A DNA stretch of 39,537 bases from Actinomycetota bacterium (GTDB taxonomy: Bacteria > Actinomycetota > Acidimicrobiia > Acidimicrobiales > Ilumatobacteraceae): contig VFYV01000017.1 in NCBI GenBank assembly GCA_016871395.1, forward strand, positions 1 through 39,537, given 5' to 3'. The position numbers were made by a program, and so were the translations under genes. Shown piece after piece: positions 30,404 to 37,656 of the stretch. Numbering within the stretch: the first letter of the stretch is position 1; each line of letters begins with the position of its first letter. The notes beneath the pieces were generated by a model that saw only the letters and a list, made by a program, of their open reading frames with translations, made no database searches and was not told where the DNA came from.

Positions 30404-31765
30404 ATGACCAACGTCGCCGACACCCTCCGATCCGTCTACAACTCCGGCTACACCCGTCCCCTGGCGTGGCGTAAGCAGCAACTCGAACGGATGATTCGCA
30501 TGCTGGAGGAGAACGAGGCCGACTTCTTGGCCGCGCTCAAGACCGATCTCGGTAAGCCGAGTGTCGAAGGTTTCATCACCGACATCGCCTTCGTCACCGG
30601 CGAGATCAAGTTGATGTTGAAGAACCTGGAGAAGTGGAACAAGCCACGTCGGGTACGCACGCCCATCGTCACGATGCCCGCCAAGTCGGTACTGATGCCC
30701 GAGCCTTTGGGTGTGGTGCTCGTCATCGCTCCCTGGAACTATCCCGTCCAGTTGTTGTTGGTACCGGCTGCTGGCGCCATCGCCGCCGGTAACACCGTGG
30801 TGATGAAACCGAGCGAGGTGTCGGCGGCCACCTCGACGGTGTTGGCTCGTTTGGTTCCTCGTTACATGGACACCAAGGCCGTCACGTTGGTGGAAGGTGG
30901 AGTCCCCGAGACGACGGCTCTACTCGCCGAGCATTACGACCATATCTTCTATACCGGCAACGGAACCGTCGGACGCATCGTGATGACCGCGGCGGCCAAG
31001 AATCTCACCCCGGTCACGCTCGAATTGGGCGGTAAGAGTCCGGTGATCATCGACTCCAGCGCCAATCTGAAGGTGGCCGCACGACGGATCGCTTGGGGCA
31101 AGTGGCTGAACGCCGGTCAGACGTGTGTGGCTCCCGACTACGTTCTGATCGAGGAGACGTTGCATCAGCCGTTCATCGACGAAGTCCGCAAGGCTGTCGA
31201 TGAGTTCTACGGCTCGGACCCGCACACCAGTGACAGTTACGGACGCATCGTGTCCGCGCATCACTTCGCCCGCCTGCAGCGGCTGATGTCGAACGGCACC
31301 ATGGCCTTGGGTGGCGACACCAAAGAGGACGAGCGATACATCTCCCCGACTGTCCTGGTCGATGTCGACCTGGAATCACCGCTGATGACCGAGGAGATCT
31401 TCGGACCTCTTTTGCCGGTGGTGCCCGTGAAATCGGTCGACGAGGCCATCGCGTTCGTCTCCGCGCGTCCACACCCCTTGGCGTTGTACGTGTTCGCCGA
31501 GAAAACGAGTGTGATCGACGACGTCTTGTCGCGCACCACCGCCGGAGGAGTCACCGTGAATGGGACCCTGATGCACCTCACCAGTCCTTACCTTCCCTTC
31601 GGTGGCGTGGGCGAGAGTGGTATGGGCGGGTATCACGGCGAGTCCAGTGTTCGCCTGTTCCAGCACATGAAGCCGGTCTTGAAGCGCGGCACGAAGATCG
31701 ACCCCGCGCTGGCGTACCCGCCTTACACCGAGAAAAAGGCTCGACTCTTCCGAAAGGTTCTGTGA
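30404..31765 (+). CDS. Aldehyde dehydrogenase family protein (ALDH3-like)
   Basis: The 453-residue enzyme oxidises an aldehyde to a carboxylate with NAD(P)+. I-A-P-W-N-Y-P at 109-115 and G-N-T-V-V-M-K-P-S-E at about 129-138 form the cofactor site. E207 in L-E-L-G-G-K-S-P is the general base and C241 in G-Q-T-C-V-A-P-D the nucleophile. Length and the lack of an extended N-terminus resemble class 3/fatty aldehyde enzymes. Its place behind the alkylsulfatase suggests fatty aldehyde as substrate, by inference. A -10-like TAGAAC precedes it, but read-through from upstream is also possible (68-base gap). Confidence 0.95.
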   Translation: MTNVADTLRSVYNSGYTRPLAWRKQQLERMIRMLEENEADFLAALKTDLGKPSVEGFITDIAFVTGEIKLMLKNLEKWNKPRRVRTPIVTMPAKSVLMPEPLGVVLVIAPWNYPVQLLLVPAAGAIAAGNTVVMKPSEVSAATSTVLARLVPRYMDTKAVTLVEGGVPETTALLAEHYDHIFYTGNGTVGRIVMTAAAKNLTPVTLELGGKSPVIIDSSANLKVAARRIAWGKWLNAGQTCVAPDYVLIEETLHQPFIDEVRKAVDEFYGSDPHTSDSYGRIVSAHHFARLQRLMSNGTMALGGDTKEDERYISPTVLVDVDLESPLMTEEIFGPLLPVVPVKSVDEAIAFVSARPHPLALYVFAEKTSVIDDVLSRTTAGGVTVNGTLMHLTSPYLPFGGVGESGMGGYHGESSVRLFQHMKPVLKRGTKIDPALAYPPYTEKKARLFRKVL

Positions 31766-31766
31766 G

Positions 31767-32681
31767 TCAGATCGCGGTGGCGACGCTCGCTTGTCGTTCG
31801 GCGAGACGCTCGGCCTGACGACGGGCCACCTTGGCCACGCGATCGATGTACTTGAACAGGCTGACCCGCGCCTCCTCGGCCGCGGCGCTGAGACCCTCCA
31901 CCTTGTCGATGGCCCACTGACGGAACACCAACGGAGTGATGATTCGGTCAAGGTGGATGGCGAAGTCGTAAATGCCCGCCCCGGCGATGGCTTTGGCGTG
32001 TTCGATGAAACCGGGAATTCCGGTTCCCGGCATGGCGAATCCGATCACCTGACGCTTCAACGCTTCGATCGCGGAGCTGGGATCCAGCTCGATGAATTTG
32101 GAGACCAGATCGCGGTAGAAGAGATGGTGGCGATTTTCGTCGGATGACAACTTCATCATGACGTTGTACCCGGCGGGATCGTTCAACTGGGTGCCCGTGT
32201 TGCGATGCGAGATACGGGTGGCCAATTCCTGGATGGCGACGTAACACATCCCGTCGGCGGCCGACAACGGCTCGGGAACGATGGCGCTGCTGACCTGAGC
32301 CATACGACCGTCCTCCAACACCTTGGGATCGACCAATCCGCTGACGGTGATGTAGTCACGCATCACGATGGCATGACGCCCCTCTTCGGCGGTCCAACGC
32401 TGTACCCATGCCCCCCACACCGAATCGCCACCGAACATGCGCGAGATGGTTCGCGTGTACCAAGGCAAGTTGTCCTCGGTGAGCAGGTTCACCAACAAGG
32501 CGGAGCGAACTCCCGGCGACAGTGGGGACACGCCGTGAGTGAAATCTCCGTCCTTCAACTGGGCGGCACGCTCCCACGGCACATGCTCGTGGGGATACCA
32601 CTCCTCGGCGGTCTCGAGGTGGCGACGGAGCAAACGCTCAGCCTCGGGCTCGAGTTCGCGAAGGAGGTCGACCTCGTCCAT
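31767..32681 (-). CDS. Acyl-ACP desaturase (ferritin-like di-iron)
   Basis: The 304-residue protein is of the soluble stearoyl-ACP desaturase class. Di-iron ligands are visible as E69 (L-L-T-E-D-N-L-P), E100-G-R-H103, E152 (Q-E-L-A), and E182-N-R-H185 in D-E-N-R-H-H. W-Y-P-H-E near residue 30 is also characteristic. Actinobacterial relatives (DesA1/DesA2) insert double bonds into ACP-bound chains, including mycolate precursors. No membrane segment. TAGTTT ends 6 bases before ATG. Its stop is one base from the stop of the convergent aldehyde dehydrogenase gene. Confidence 0.9.
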   Translation of the reverse strand: MDEVDLLRELEPEAERLLRRHLETAEEWYPHEHVPWERAAQLKDGDFTHGVSPLSPGVRSALLVNLLTEDNLPWYTRTISRMFGGDSVWGAWVQRWTAEEGRHAIVMRDYITVSGLVDPKVLEDGRMAQVSSAIVPEPLSAADGMCYVAIQELATRISHRNTGTQLNDPAGYNVMMKLSSDENRHHLFYRDLVSKFIELDPSSAIEALKRQVIGFAMPGTGIPGFIEHAKAIAGAGIYDFAIHLDRIITPLVFRQWAIDKVEGLSAAAEEARVSLFKYIDRVAKVARRQAERLAERQASVATAI

Positions 32682-32687
32682 AACGCC

Positions 32688-32693
32688 AAACTA
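32688..32693 (-). promoter_or_regulatory. -10 element of desaturase gene
   Basis: TAGTTT on the minus strand ends 6 bases before ATG 32681; leaderless transcript predicted. Confidence 0.5.
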
Positions 32694-32737
32694 GTCCCCG
32701 CCTGCCCGGATACGGGGCTCGCACCGAGCAATGTGGG

Positions 32738-32743
32738 TAACAT
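32738..32743 (+). promoter_or_regulatory. -10 element of DoxX-like gene
   Basis: TAACAT ends 6 bases before GTG 32750, followed by a run of T. It decides the GTG start. Confidence 0.55.
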
Positions 32744-32749
32744 TTTTTC

Positions 32750-33094
32750 GTGGACGTCACCAACGTCATCTTGTCGGTTCTGTTGGCTCTGGTCTGTGTG
32801 GGCTCGGCGGTGGCCGATTTCAAATTGATGCCACAAATCGTCGAGAGCATGCAGCGCCTGCGCATGCCCACCCGGGTGATTCCCGCTTTGGGCATCGCCA
32901 AGGTCGCCGGGGCCCTCGGCCTCGTCGTCGGGTTCTCGAACGGCGCCCTCGGCTCGTACGCGGCGTTGTGTCTGAGCCTCTACTTCTTCTTGGCCACCGC
33001 GCTCCACCTGCGCGCCCATGACACTCTGGCGAACACCGCGCCGGCCGCCGTGTTGCTGGTGGTGGCGGTGCTGACGTTCGTCACCAGCCTCTGA
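32750..33094 (+). CDS. DoxX-like membrane protein
   Basis: The 114-residue protein has four hydrophobic helices, about 5-24, 46-65, 70-90 and 95-113. The loop K-L-M-P-Q-I-V-E-S-M-Q-R-L-R-M-P and A-L-G-I-A-K-V-A-G-A-L-G match the small DoxX-like family of actinobacteria. Function is unknown; larger DoxX proteins are linked to quinone or thiosulfate redox systems. GTG start chosen by the -10 spacing. It converges on the NTF2-fold gene across a short hairpin. Confidence 0.85.
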   Translation: MDVTNVILSVLLALVCVGSAVADFKLMPQIVESMQRLRMPTRVIPALGIAKVAGALGLVVGFSNGALGSYAALCLSLYFFLATALHLRAHDTLANTAPAAVLLVVAVLTFVTSL

Positions 33095-33098
33095 CGGA

Positions 33099-33118
33099 TC
33101 GCCCTTTCGAGGGGGCGA
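33099..33118. terminator. Weak hairpin between convergent genes
   Basis: TCGCCC (33099-33104) pairs with GGGCGA (33113-33118) around an 8-base loop, in the 28 bases between the DoxX-like and NTF2-fold stops. Short stem, no T-tract. Confidence 0.35.
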
Positions 33119-33122
33119 CCGA

Positions 33123-33551
33123 TCACGGAATGGGGGTGGCGCCCCCGCTCATGATGTACTCGATCCACCACCGGGGCGCTTTGTCCAACAGATTGTTCAA
33201 ATGCGAGTAGTCGTGCCACTCGTGGATCAACCCGTCGCGAATGCGCATCACCGACGTGAACGGATGCGCGATCATCTCGCCGGTGTGGAAGTGCCATTCC
33301 TCGACGTGGATGGTGACCACGGTGTCGCCTTCGGCCAACACCCGGTCGGGCCGATGAACCATCTTGGCGGTGGGTCCGAGGCCCAGTCGCAGACGGTCGG
33401 CAATGTCACGCGGTCCGATGGCCGGTGGCACGGCACCCACGTCCATGTATTCGGCGTTGGGCGCGAACTGGGAAGCGACACCGTCCCAATCCTTGGCGTA
33501 CATCAACTGCCAATGACGATCGGCGATGGCGCGGTTCTCCTGGGTCCCCAT
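33123..33551 (-). CDS. NTF2-fold/SnoaL-like protein
   Basis: The 142-residue protein opens with N-R-A-I-A-D-R-H-W-Q-L-M-Y-A-K-D-W-D-G-V-A-S-Q-F, the helix pair of SnoaL-like folds. It continues with Y-M-D-V-G, V-V-T-I-H-V-E-E-W-H-F and R-I-R-D-G-L-I-H-E-W-H-D-Y. The His and Asp in the last segment line the pocket in related ketosteroid-isomerase-like proteins, but no reaction can be named. TAGGGT ends 7 bases before ATG 33551. Confidence 0.85.
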   Translation of the reverse strand: MGTQENRAIADRHWQLMYAKDWDGVASQFAPNAEYMDVGAVPPAIGPRDIADRLRLGLGPTAKMVHRPDRVLAEGDTVVTIHVEEWHFHTGEMIAHPFTSVMRIRDGLIHEWHDYSHLNNLLDKAPRWWIEYIMSGGATPIP

Positions 33552-33558
33552 GGGCGAA

Positions 33559-33564
33559 ACCCTA
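33559..33564 (-). promoter_or_regulatory. -10 element of NTF2-fold gene
   Basis: TAGGGT on the minus strand ends 7 bases before ATG 33551. Confidence 0.5.
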
Positions 33565-33591
33565 GGGCACGCATCCGGCCGTTCCGCCCGA

Positions 33592-34071
33592 TCAGTGCTC
33601 GAAGCGGGCCGTGGCGGCCGCGATCTCCTGCTCGGCCACCTCGCGACCCTGCCAACCCTTGACCGTGGTGTCCTTGCCGGGCTCGATCAATTTGTAGACC
33701 TCGAAGAAGTTGCCGACCTCGGCCAAAAGGTGCTCGGGGAGGTCGGCGATGTCGGCGTACGTGGCGAAACGTGGGTCGTGCGACGGCACGCACAGCACCT
33801 TGGCGTCGCCACCGGCTTCGTCCTCCATCCAGAACACCGCCACCGGACGCACCCACACGTGACAGCCGGGAAACGTGGGTTGGCTCAACCACACGAGTGC
33901 ATCCAACGGGTCGCCGTCATCGCCCAACGTGTGCGGAAAGAATCCGTAATCCAACGGATACTGCGTCGCGGTGAACAGCGTGCGGTCCAACCAGATGACC
34001 CCGGTCTCGTGGTCCATCTCGTATTTGTTGCGCGATCCTTGGGGGATCTCCACGATCATCTCGACGTCCAT
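33592..34071 (-). CDS. ppa: Inorganic pyrophosphatase, family I
   Basis: This 159-residue cytoplasmic enzyme hydrolyses PPi, pulling biosynthetic reactions forward. V-E-I-P-Q-G-S-R-N-K-Y-E at 7-18 carries substrate-binding residues. Y-P-x-D-Y-G-F-F-P is at 38-46, and the metal site D-D-G-D-P-L-D spans 51-57. Length is typical of bacterial family I. It is probably essential housekeeping. TAGCCT ends 7 bases before ATG 34071. Its start is 18 bases past the stop of the SRPBCC gene on the same strand, so partial read-through is possible. Confidence 0.97.
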   Translation of the reverse strand: MDVEMIVEIPQGSRNKYEMDHETGVIWLDRTLFTATQYPLDYGFFPHTLGDDGDPLDALVWLSQPTFPGCHVWVRPVAVFWMEDEAGGDAKVLCVPSHDPRFATYADIADLPEHLLAEVGNFFEVYKLIEPGKDTTVKGWQGREVAEQEIAAATARFEH

Positions 34072-34078
34072 GTCGCCG

Positions 34079-34084
34079 AGGCTA
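34079..34084 (-). promoter_or_regulatory. -10 element of pyrophosphatase gene
   Basis: TAGCCT on the minus strand ends 7 bases before ATG 34071. Confidence 0.5.
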
Positions 34085-34089
34085 CGTGT

Positions 34090-34545
34090 TCAGCCGAGGG
34101 ACTTCACGAGAGCGTCGAGTGTCGCCTCCATGTTGCGGCGGTTGTGAGCGGCGCGATCTTTCACGCCACTCACCAGGTTGCCCAGCCAGACCGCCACCTT
34201 GCCACGGTGGTCGATCCACTCGTGACGCACCTCGGTACCGCCCTCGACGGGACGGACCTCCCACACCCAGTCACACCAGTTTTTCGGTCCCACCATGAGA
34301 CCGAATGAGATGCGTCGGCCGGGCTCGAAAGCGTTCACTTCCACCACGGTGCGCCACGACCGCTTACCGTTCGAGTTACGTCCCCTGAACCGCGCCCCAA
34401 CGGTTGGTCCGGAGGCACCATTCGCCCATTCACCACCCTGGTTCTCGGGCGACCACTCGCCCATGCGCGCCAGGTCACTCACCATCGAGAACACCCGCGA
34501 TGGCTCCGCCGACACCGTGCGGGTCACCACCACAACTGCGCTCAT
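34090..34545 (-). CDS. SRPBCC (START/Bet v1-like) family protein
   Basis: The 151-residue protein has the pattern of polyketide-cyclase/dehydrase SRPBCC proteins: V-V-V-V-T-R-T-V-S-A-E-P at the N-terminus, V-F-S-M-V-S-D-L-A-R-M-G-E-W-S-P-E-N near 20-35, W-x-x-x-V-E-V-N-A-F-E-P-G-R-R-I-S-F in the middle, and a long C-terminal helix from about 125. The fold binds a hydrophobic ligand; cyclase, hydrolase or carrier roles occur. The start ATG 34545 overlaps the acyl-CoA dehydrogenase stop as TGATG, so the two are translationally coupled and may share a lipid substrate. Confidence 0.85.
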   Translation of the reverse strand: MSAVVVVTRTVSAEPSRVFSMVSDLARMGEWSPENQGGEWANGASGPTVGARFRGRNSNGKRSWRTVVEVNAFEPGRRISFGLMVGPKNWCDWVWEVRPVEGGTEVRHEWIDHRGKVAVWLGNLVSGVKDRAAHNRRNMEATLDALVKSLG

Positions 34546-35864
34546 CAAGATGGCCCAGTAAAAGCACCCTCGCGGGGGCGACCCGAAAGCGTGTACGGCT
34601 CTCCCTCGTGGCGGGCGATTTCGAAACGCCCCACCACTCCCCAGTGCACCTCGTCGGGACCGTCGGCCAGTCGAAGGGTGCGCTGCGACGCGTACATCGC
34701 CGACAACGGTGTCCACTGAGACACGCCCGTGGCCCCGTGCATCTGAATGGCCTCGTCGATGATGCCGCACACGATCTTGGGTACTGTCGCCTTCACCGCG
34801 CTCACCCACACCCGTGCCTCGGCGTTGCCCATCGTGTCCATGGCCTTGGCCGCGCGCAACACGAGCAGACGGCACATCTCGATATCGATACGGGCCTGGG
34901 CGATCACCTCGGGGTTTTTCCCCAAACGGGCGAGTGGCTTGCCGAACGCCTCGCGACTGAGTCCGCGCTTGACCATCATCTCGAGGGCCCGCTCGGCCGC
35001 ACCGATCGAACGCATGCAGTGATGGATGCGTCCGGGTCCGAGACGCATCTGGGAGATTTCGAATCCACGCCCCTCGCCGAGCAACATGTTCTCTTTCGGT
35101 ACCCGCACGTTCTCGAAGCGCAGATGCATGTGTCCGTGCGGCGCGTCATCGTTTCCGAACACGTGCATACCCTCCATGATCCGCACCCCGGGCGTGTCGG
35201 CCGGCACGAGAATCTGCGAGTGTCGGCGGTGCGGTGGCCCGTCGGGGCTGGTGAGCAGCATGCAGATGTAGATTTTGCAACGCGGATCGCCCGCTCCGGA
35301 GATGTAGTACTTGTCGCCGTTTATCAGCCACTCGTCACCGTCCAGTTCGGCACGGCACTCGAGATTTTTCGCATCACTCGACGCCACGTCGGGCTCGGTC
35401 ATCACGTAAGCCGAGCGAATCTCGCCGTTCAGTAGCGGCCTCAACCACCTGGCCTTCTGCTCGGGGGTTCCGACGCGCTCGAGCACTTCCATGTTGCCGG
35501 TGTCGGGGGCGCTGCAGTTCATCGATTCGCTGGCAAGAGGGCTTTTGCCGAGTTCGGCCGCGATGTAGGCGTAGTCGAGGTTCGACAGGCCCTCACCGGT
35601 GTGTGCGTCAGGCAGGAAGAAATTCCACAGTCCCCGCTCCTTGGCCTTGGCTTTCAGACCTTCCAGGATCTCCAATTGACCCTCGCCGTATCCCCAATGG
35701 TCGGCTCGGCCGATACCGCGTTGGTGGTACTCGGGAGTCACCGGGTCGACTTCTTCGGTGATGAACCTCACCACGGACTCGTACAGTGGCTTCACCTTGT
35801 CGGACATCGCCAAATTCAGCCCGTCGTCGGTGGAGATTCCTGAGTGCATTCCGGGTTTCGACAT
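34545..35864 (-). CDS. Acyl-CoA dehydrogenase (ACAD10/11-like)
   Basis: The 439-residue flavoenzyme has a long N-terminal helical domain (Y-E-S-V-V-R-F-I-T-E-E-V-D-P), V-M-T-E-P-D-V-A-S-S-D-A-K-N near 155-168, and W-L-I-N-G-D-K-Y-Y-I-S-G-A. The C-terminal domain carries F-G-K-P-L-A-R-L-G, Q-M-H-G-A-T-G-V-S and R-L-A-D-G-P-D-E-V-H. The T-E-P-D-V-A-S-S-D form resembles ACAD10/ACAD11 enzymes acting on long or branched acyl-CoA. It is divergent from the D-aminoacylase-like gene and coupled to the SRPBCC gene. TACGCT ends 6 bases before ATG. Confidence 0.95.
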   Translation of the reverse strand: MSKPGMHSGISTDDGLNLAMSDKVKPLYESVVRFITEEVDPVTPEYHQRGIGRADHWGYGEGQLEILEGLKAKAKERGLWNFFLPDAHTGEGLSNLDYAYIAAELGKSPLASESMNCSAPDTGNMEVLERVGTPEQKARWLRPLLNGEIRSAYVMTEPDVASSDAKNLECRAELDGDEWLINGDKYYISGAGDPRCKIYICMLLTSPDGPPHRRHSQILVPADTPGVRIMEGMHVFGNDDAPHGHMHLRFENVRVPKENMLLGEGRGFEISQMRLGPGRIHHCMRSIGAAERALEMMVKRGLSREAFGKPLARLGKNPEVIAQARIDIEMCRLLVLRAAKAMDTMGNAEARVWVSAVKATVPKIVCGIIDEAIQMHGATGVSQWTPLSAMYASQRTLRLADGPDEVHWGVVGRFEIARHEGEPYTLSGRPREGAFTGPS

Positions 35865-35870
35865 GCCTCG

Positions 35871-35876
35871 AGCGTA
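35871..35876 (-). promoter_or_regulatory. -10 element of acyl-CoA dehydrogenase-SRPBCC unit
   Basis: TACGCT on the minus strand ends 6 bases before ATG 35864. Confidence 0.45.
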
Positions 35877-35896
35877 GTTGTCGGCTCCACGAACCC

Positions 35897-35902
35897 TATA
35901 GT
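35897..35902 (+). promoter_or_regulatory. -10 element for D-aminoacylase-like gene
   Basis: TATAGT, the closest match to TATAAT in the window, predicts a transcript start near 35909 and a leader of about 60 bases. GTG 35916 in the leader is in frame with the gene and is an alternative start. Confidence 0.5.
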
Positions 35903-35957
35903 CGGGATCGGTGGAGTGACGTCGGACAATCCTGCGAATCGCTCGAATTCAGAGCCT

Positions 35958-35964
35958 GAGGAGG
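35958..35964 (+). promoter_or_regulatory. Shine-Dalgarno of D-aminoacylase-like gene
   Basis: GAGGAGG with a 5-base spacer to GTG 35970 decides this start over GTG 35916. Confidence 0.7.
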
Positions 35965-35969
35965 CTGCA

Positions 35970-37652
35970 GTGAAGTACGACCTCATCATTCGTGGTGGAA
36001 CCGTGGTGGACGGCAGCGGAGCGCCGGCATTCGTCGCCGACGTGGCGGTCACCGCAGACCGCATCGCCGCCATCGGCCGATTGGCCGATGCCGTCGCCGA
36101 GCGCGAGATCGACGCCACCGGGATGGTGGTCTCCCCCGGATTCGTCGACCTGCACACGCACCTCGACGCCCAGGTGGGCTGGGATCCGTACATGACGTCC
36201 AGCTCGTGGCACGGGGTCACCACGGTCCTCATGGGCAACTGTGGCGTCACCTTCGCCCCCGTCGTCGAACAAGACCGCGCATTCCTCGCCGAGATGATGG
36301 AGAGCGTCGAGGACATCCCGCGTCAGGCGATCCTCGACGGACTGCCCTGGGACTGGGAGACGTATCCGGAGTACCTCGACTCGGTGCAACGACTACGACC
36401 CGCGTTGAACGTCGTCGGCCTCGTCGGCCACTGCGCGATCCGCACGCAGGTGATGGGAGAACGATCGCTCGGCGACGAGGATCCCACGCCCGCCGAACTG
36501 GCCCGCATGGCCGAGATCGCCGAGGAGTCGGTGGCCGGCGGCGCCGTGGGCTTCTCCACGTCGCGCATCCTGTTGCACTTCGTCCCCGACGGGCGTTACG
36601 TGCCCGGCACCCTGGCCAAGATCAAGGAGTACGAAGCCATCGCCGACGGCATGAATCGGGCCGGCGGAGGACTCTTCCAATCGGTGAACGACTTCGGCAC
36701 GAAGTTCGAGCACGAAATCGAGCTGCTACGCACCATGGCCGGACGCGCCGGCGACGTGTTGTTCTCCGGCGGGGCCGGCGACGGCGACATGCGCTTCGTC
36801 GAGTACTGGGACAACTTCCTCAACGAAACCGCTTCCACGGTCGGGCGCATCGCCAGTGCCACGCAGACGCGTCCCGGCGGAACTTTGATGGGCCTGAAGC
36901 AGACGCCCCCCGTGAAGGGAAAAGCGTGGGCAACTATGATGGCTCTTCCCACCATCGAGGAACGACTCGCGGTGTTGCGCGATCCGGTGCGCCGCGCGGA
37001 ACTGATCGACGAGGGCAACCGCAAGGGAACGTGGTACGACCCGGCCAAGATCTACCCCCTCGGCCTCGACGAACTGCCCGACTACAACGTGGACGATCCC
37101 ACCTCGATCGCCACGCTGGCCGCGCGTGCCGGGGTCACCCCGGTCGAGTTGATCGTGGATCGCCTCCTGCAGAGCGAGGGTCGCGAGGTGTACAACGCCT
37201 GGTTCTTCAACCGCAACACCACCTCCATGGAGGCTTTCCTGCAGTTGGAGGGCGTGGTGCCGGGTTTGGGCGACGCCGGGGCACACGCCGGACAGATCTG
37301 CGACGCCGACAGCCCCACCTTCTACCTGTCGTATTGGCACCGGGACCGCAAGGTGGTGTCCATCGAGACCGCGGTTCATCAACTCACTGCCAAGCCCGCC
37401 GCGGTGTTGGGACTGATCGACCGCGGCACCCTGGCCGAGGGTCGCTTCGCCGACATCAACGTGTTCGACCCGGCTTCCCTGCAGACGCGCTATCCGGAGT
37501 ACGTGAACGACTTCCCCAACGGCAAGGGGCGATTCGTGATCAAGGCCACGGGCTACGCCGCGACGGTGGTGAACGGCAAGGTCGTCACCGAGCAGGGTCG
37601 CCACACTGGTGAGCGTCCCGGTCGCGTGATCCGCGAGTTTTCCCGCGGCTGA
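35970..37652 (+). CDS. N-acyl-D-amino-acid deacylase family amidohydrolase
   Basis: The 560-residue metal-dependent hydrolase has the urease/D-aminoacylase architecture. A small beta domain starts M-K-Y-D-L-I-I-R-G-G-T-V-V-D-G. The H62-x-H64 metal pair is in D-L-H-T-H-L-D-A-Q. N-C-G-V-T-F-A-P-V and V-G-H-C-A-I-R-T-Q-V-M follow, and the barrel closes with G-L-G-D-A-G-A-H-A-G-Q-I-C-D-A-D. The C-terminal beta sandwich contains G-R-F-A-D-I-N-V-F-D. Enzymes in this group remove acyl groups from D-amino acids or hydrolyse cyclic amides; substrate here is unknown. It stands alone between a divergent acyl-CoA dehydrogenase and a convergent second amidohydrolase. Confidence 0.93.
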   Translation: MKYDLIIRGGTVVDGSGAPAFVADVAVTADRIAAIGRLADAVAEREIDATGMVVSPGFVDLHTHLDAQVGWDPYMTSSSWHGVTTVLMGNCGVTFAPVVEQDRAFLAEMMESVEDIPRQAILDGLPWDWETYPEYLDSVQRLRPALNVVGLVGHCAIRTQVMGERSLGDEDPTPAELARMAEIAEESVAGGAVGFSTSRILLHFVPDGRYVPGTLAKIKEYEAIADGMNRAGGGLFQSVNDFGTKFEHEIELLRTMAGRAGDVLFSGGAGDGDMRFVEYWDNFLNETASTVGRIASATQTRPGGTLMGLKQTPPVKGKAWATMMALPTIEERLAVLRDPVRRAELIDEGNRKGTWYDPAKIYPLGLDELPDYNVDDPTSIATLAARAGVTPVELIVDRLLQSEGREVYNAWFFNRNTTSMEAFLQLEGVVPGLGDAGAHAGQICDADSPTFYLSYWHRDRKVVSIETAVHQLTAKPAAVLGLIDRGTLAEGRFADINVFDPASLQTRYPEYVNDFPNGKGRFVIKATGYAATVVNGKVVTEQGRHTGERPGRVIREFSRG

Positions 37653-37656
37653 GGGT

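Noticed and set aside
36206-37612. 468-residue plus-strand frame inside the D-aminoacylase-like gene
   Set aside because: Shadow frame: the other frame has H-T-H-L-D and other amidohydrolase motifs.
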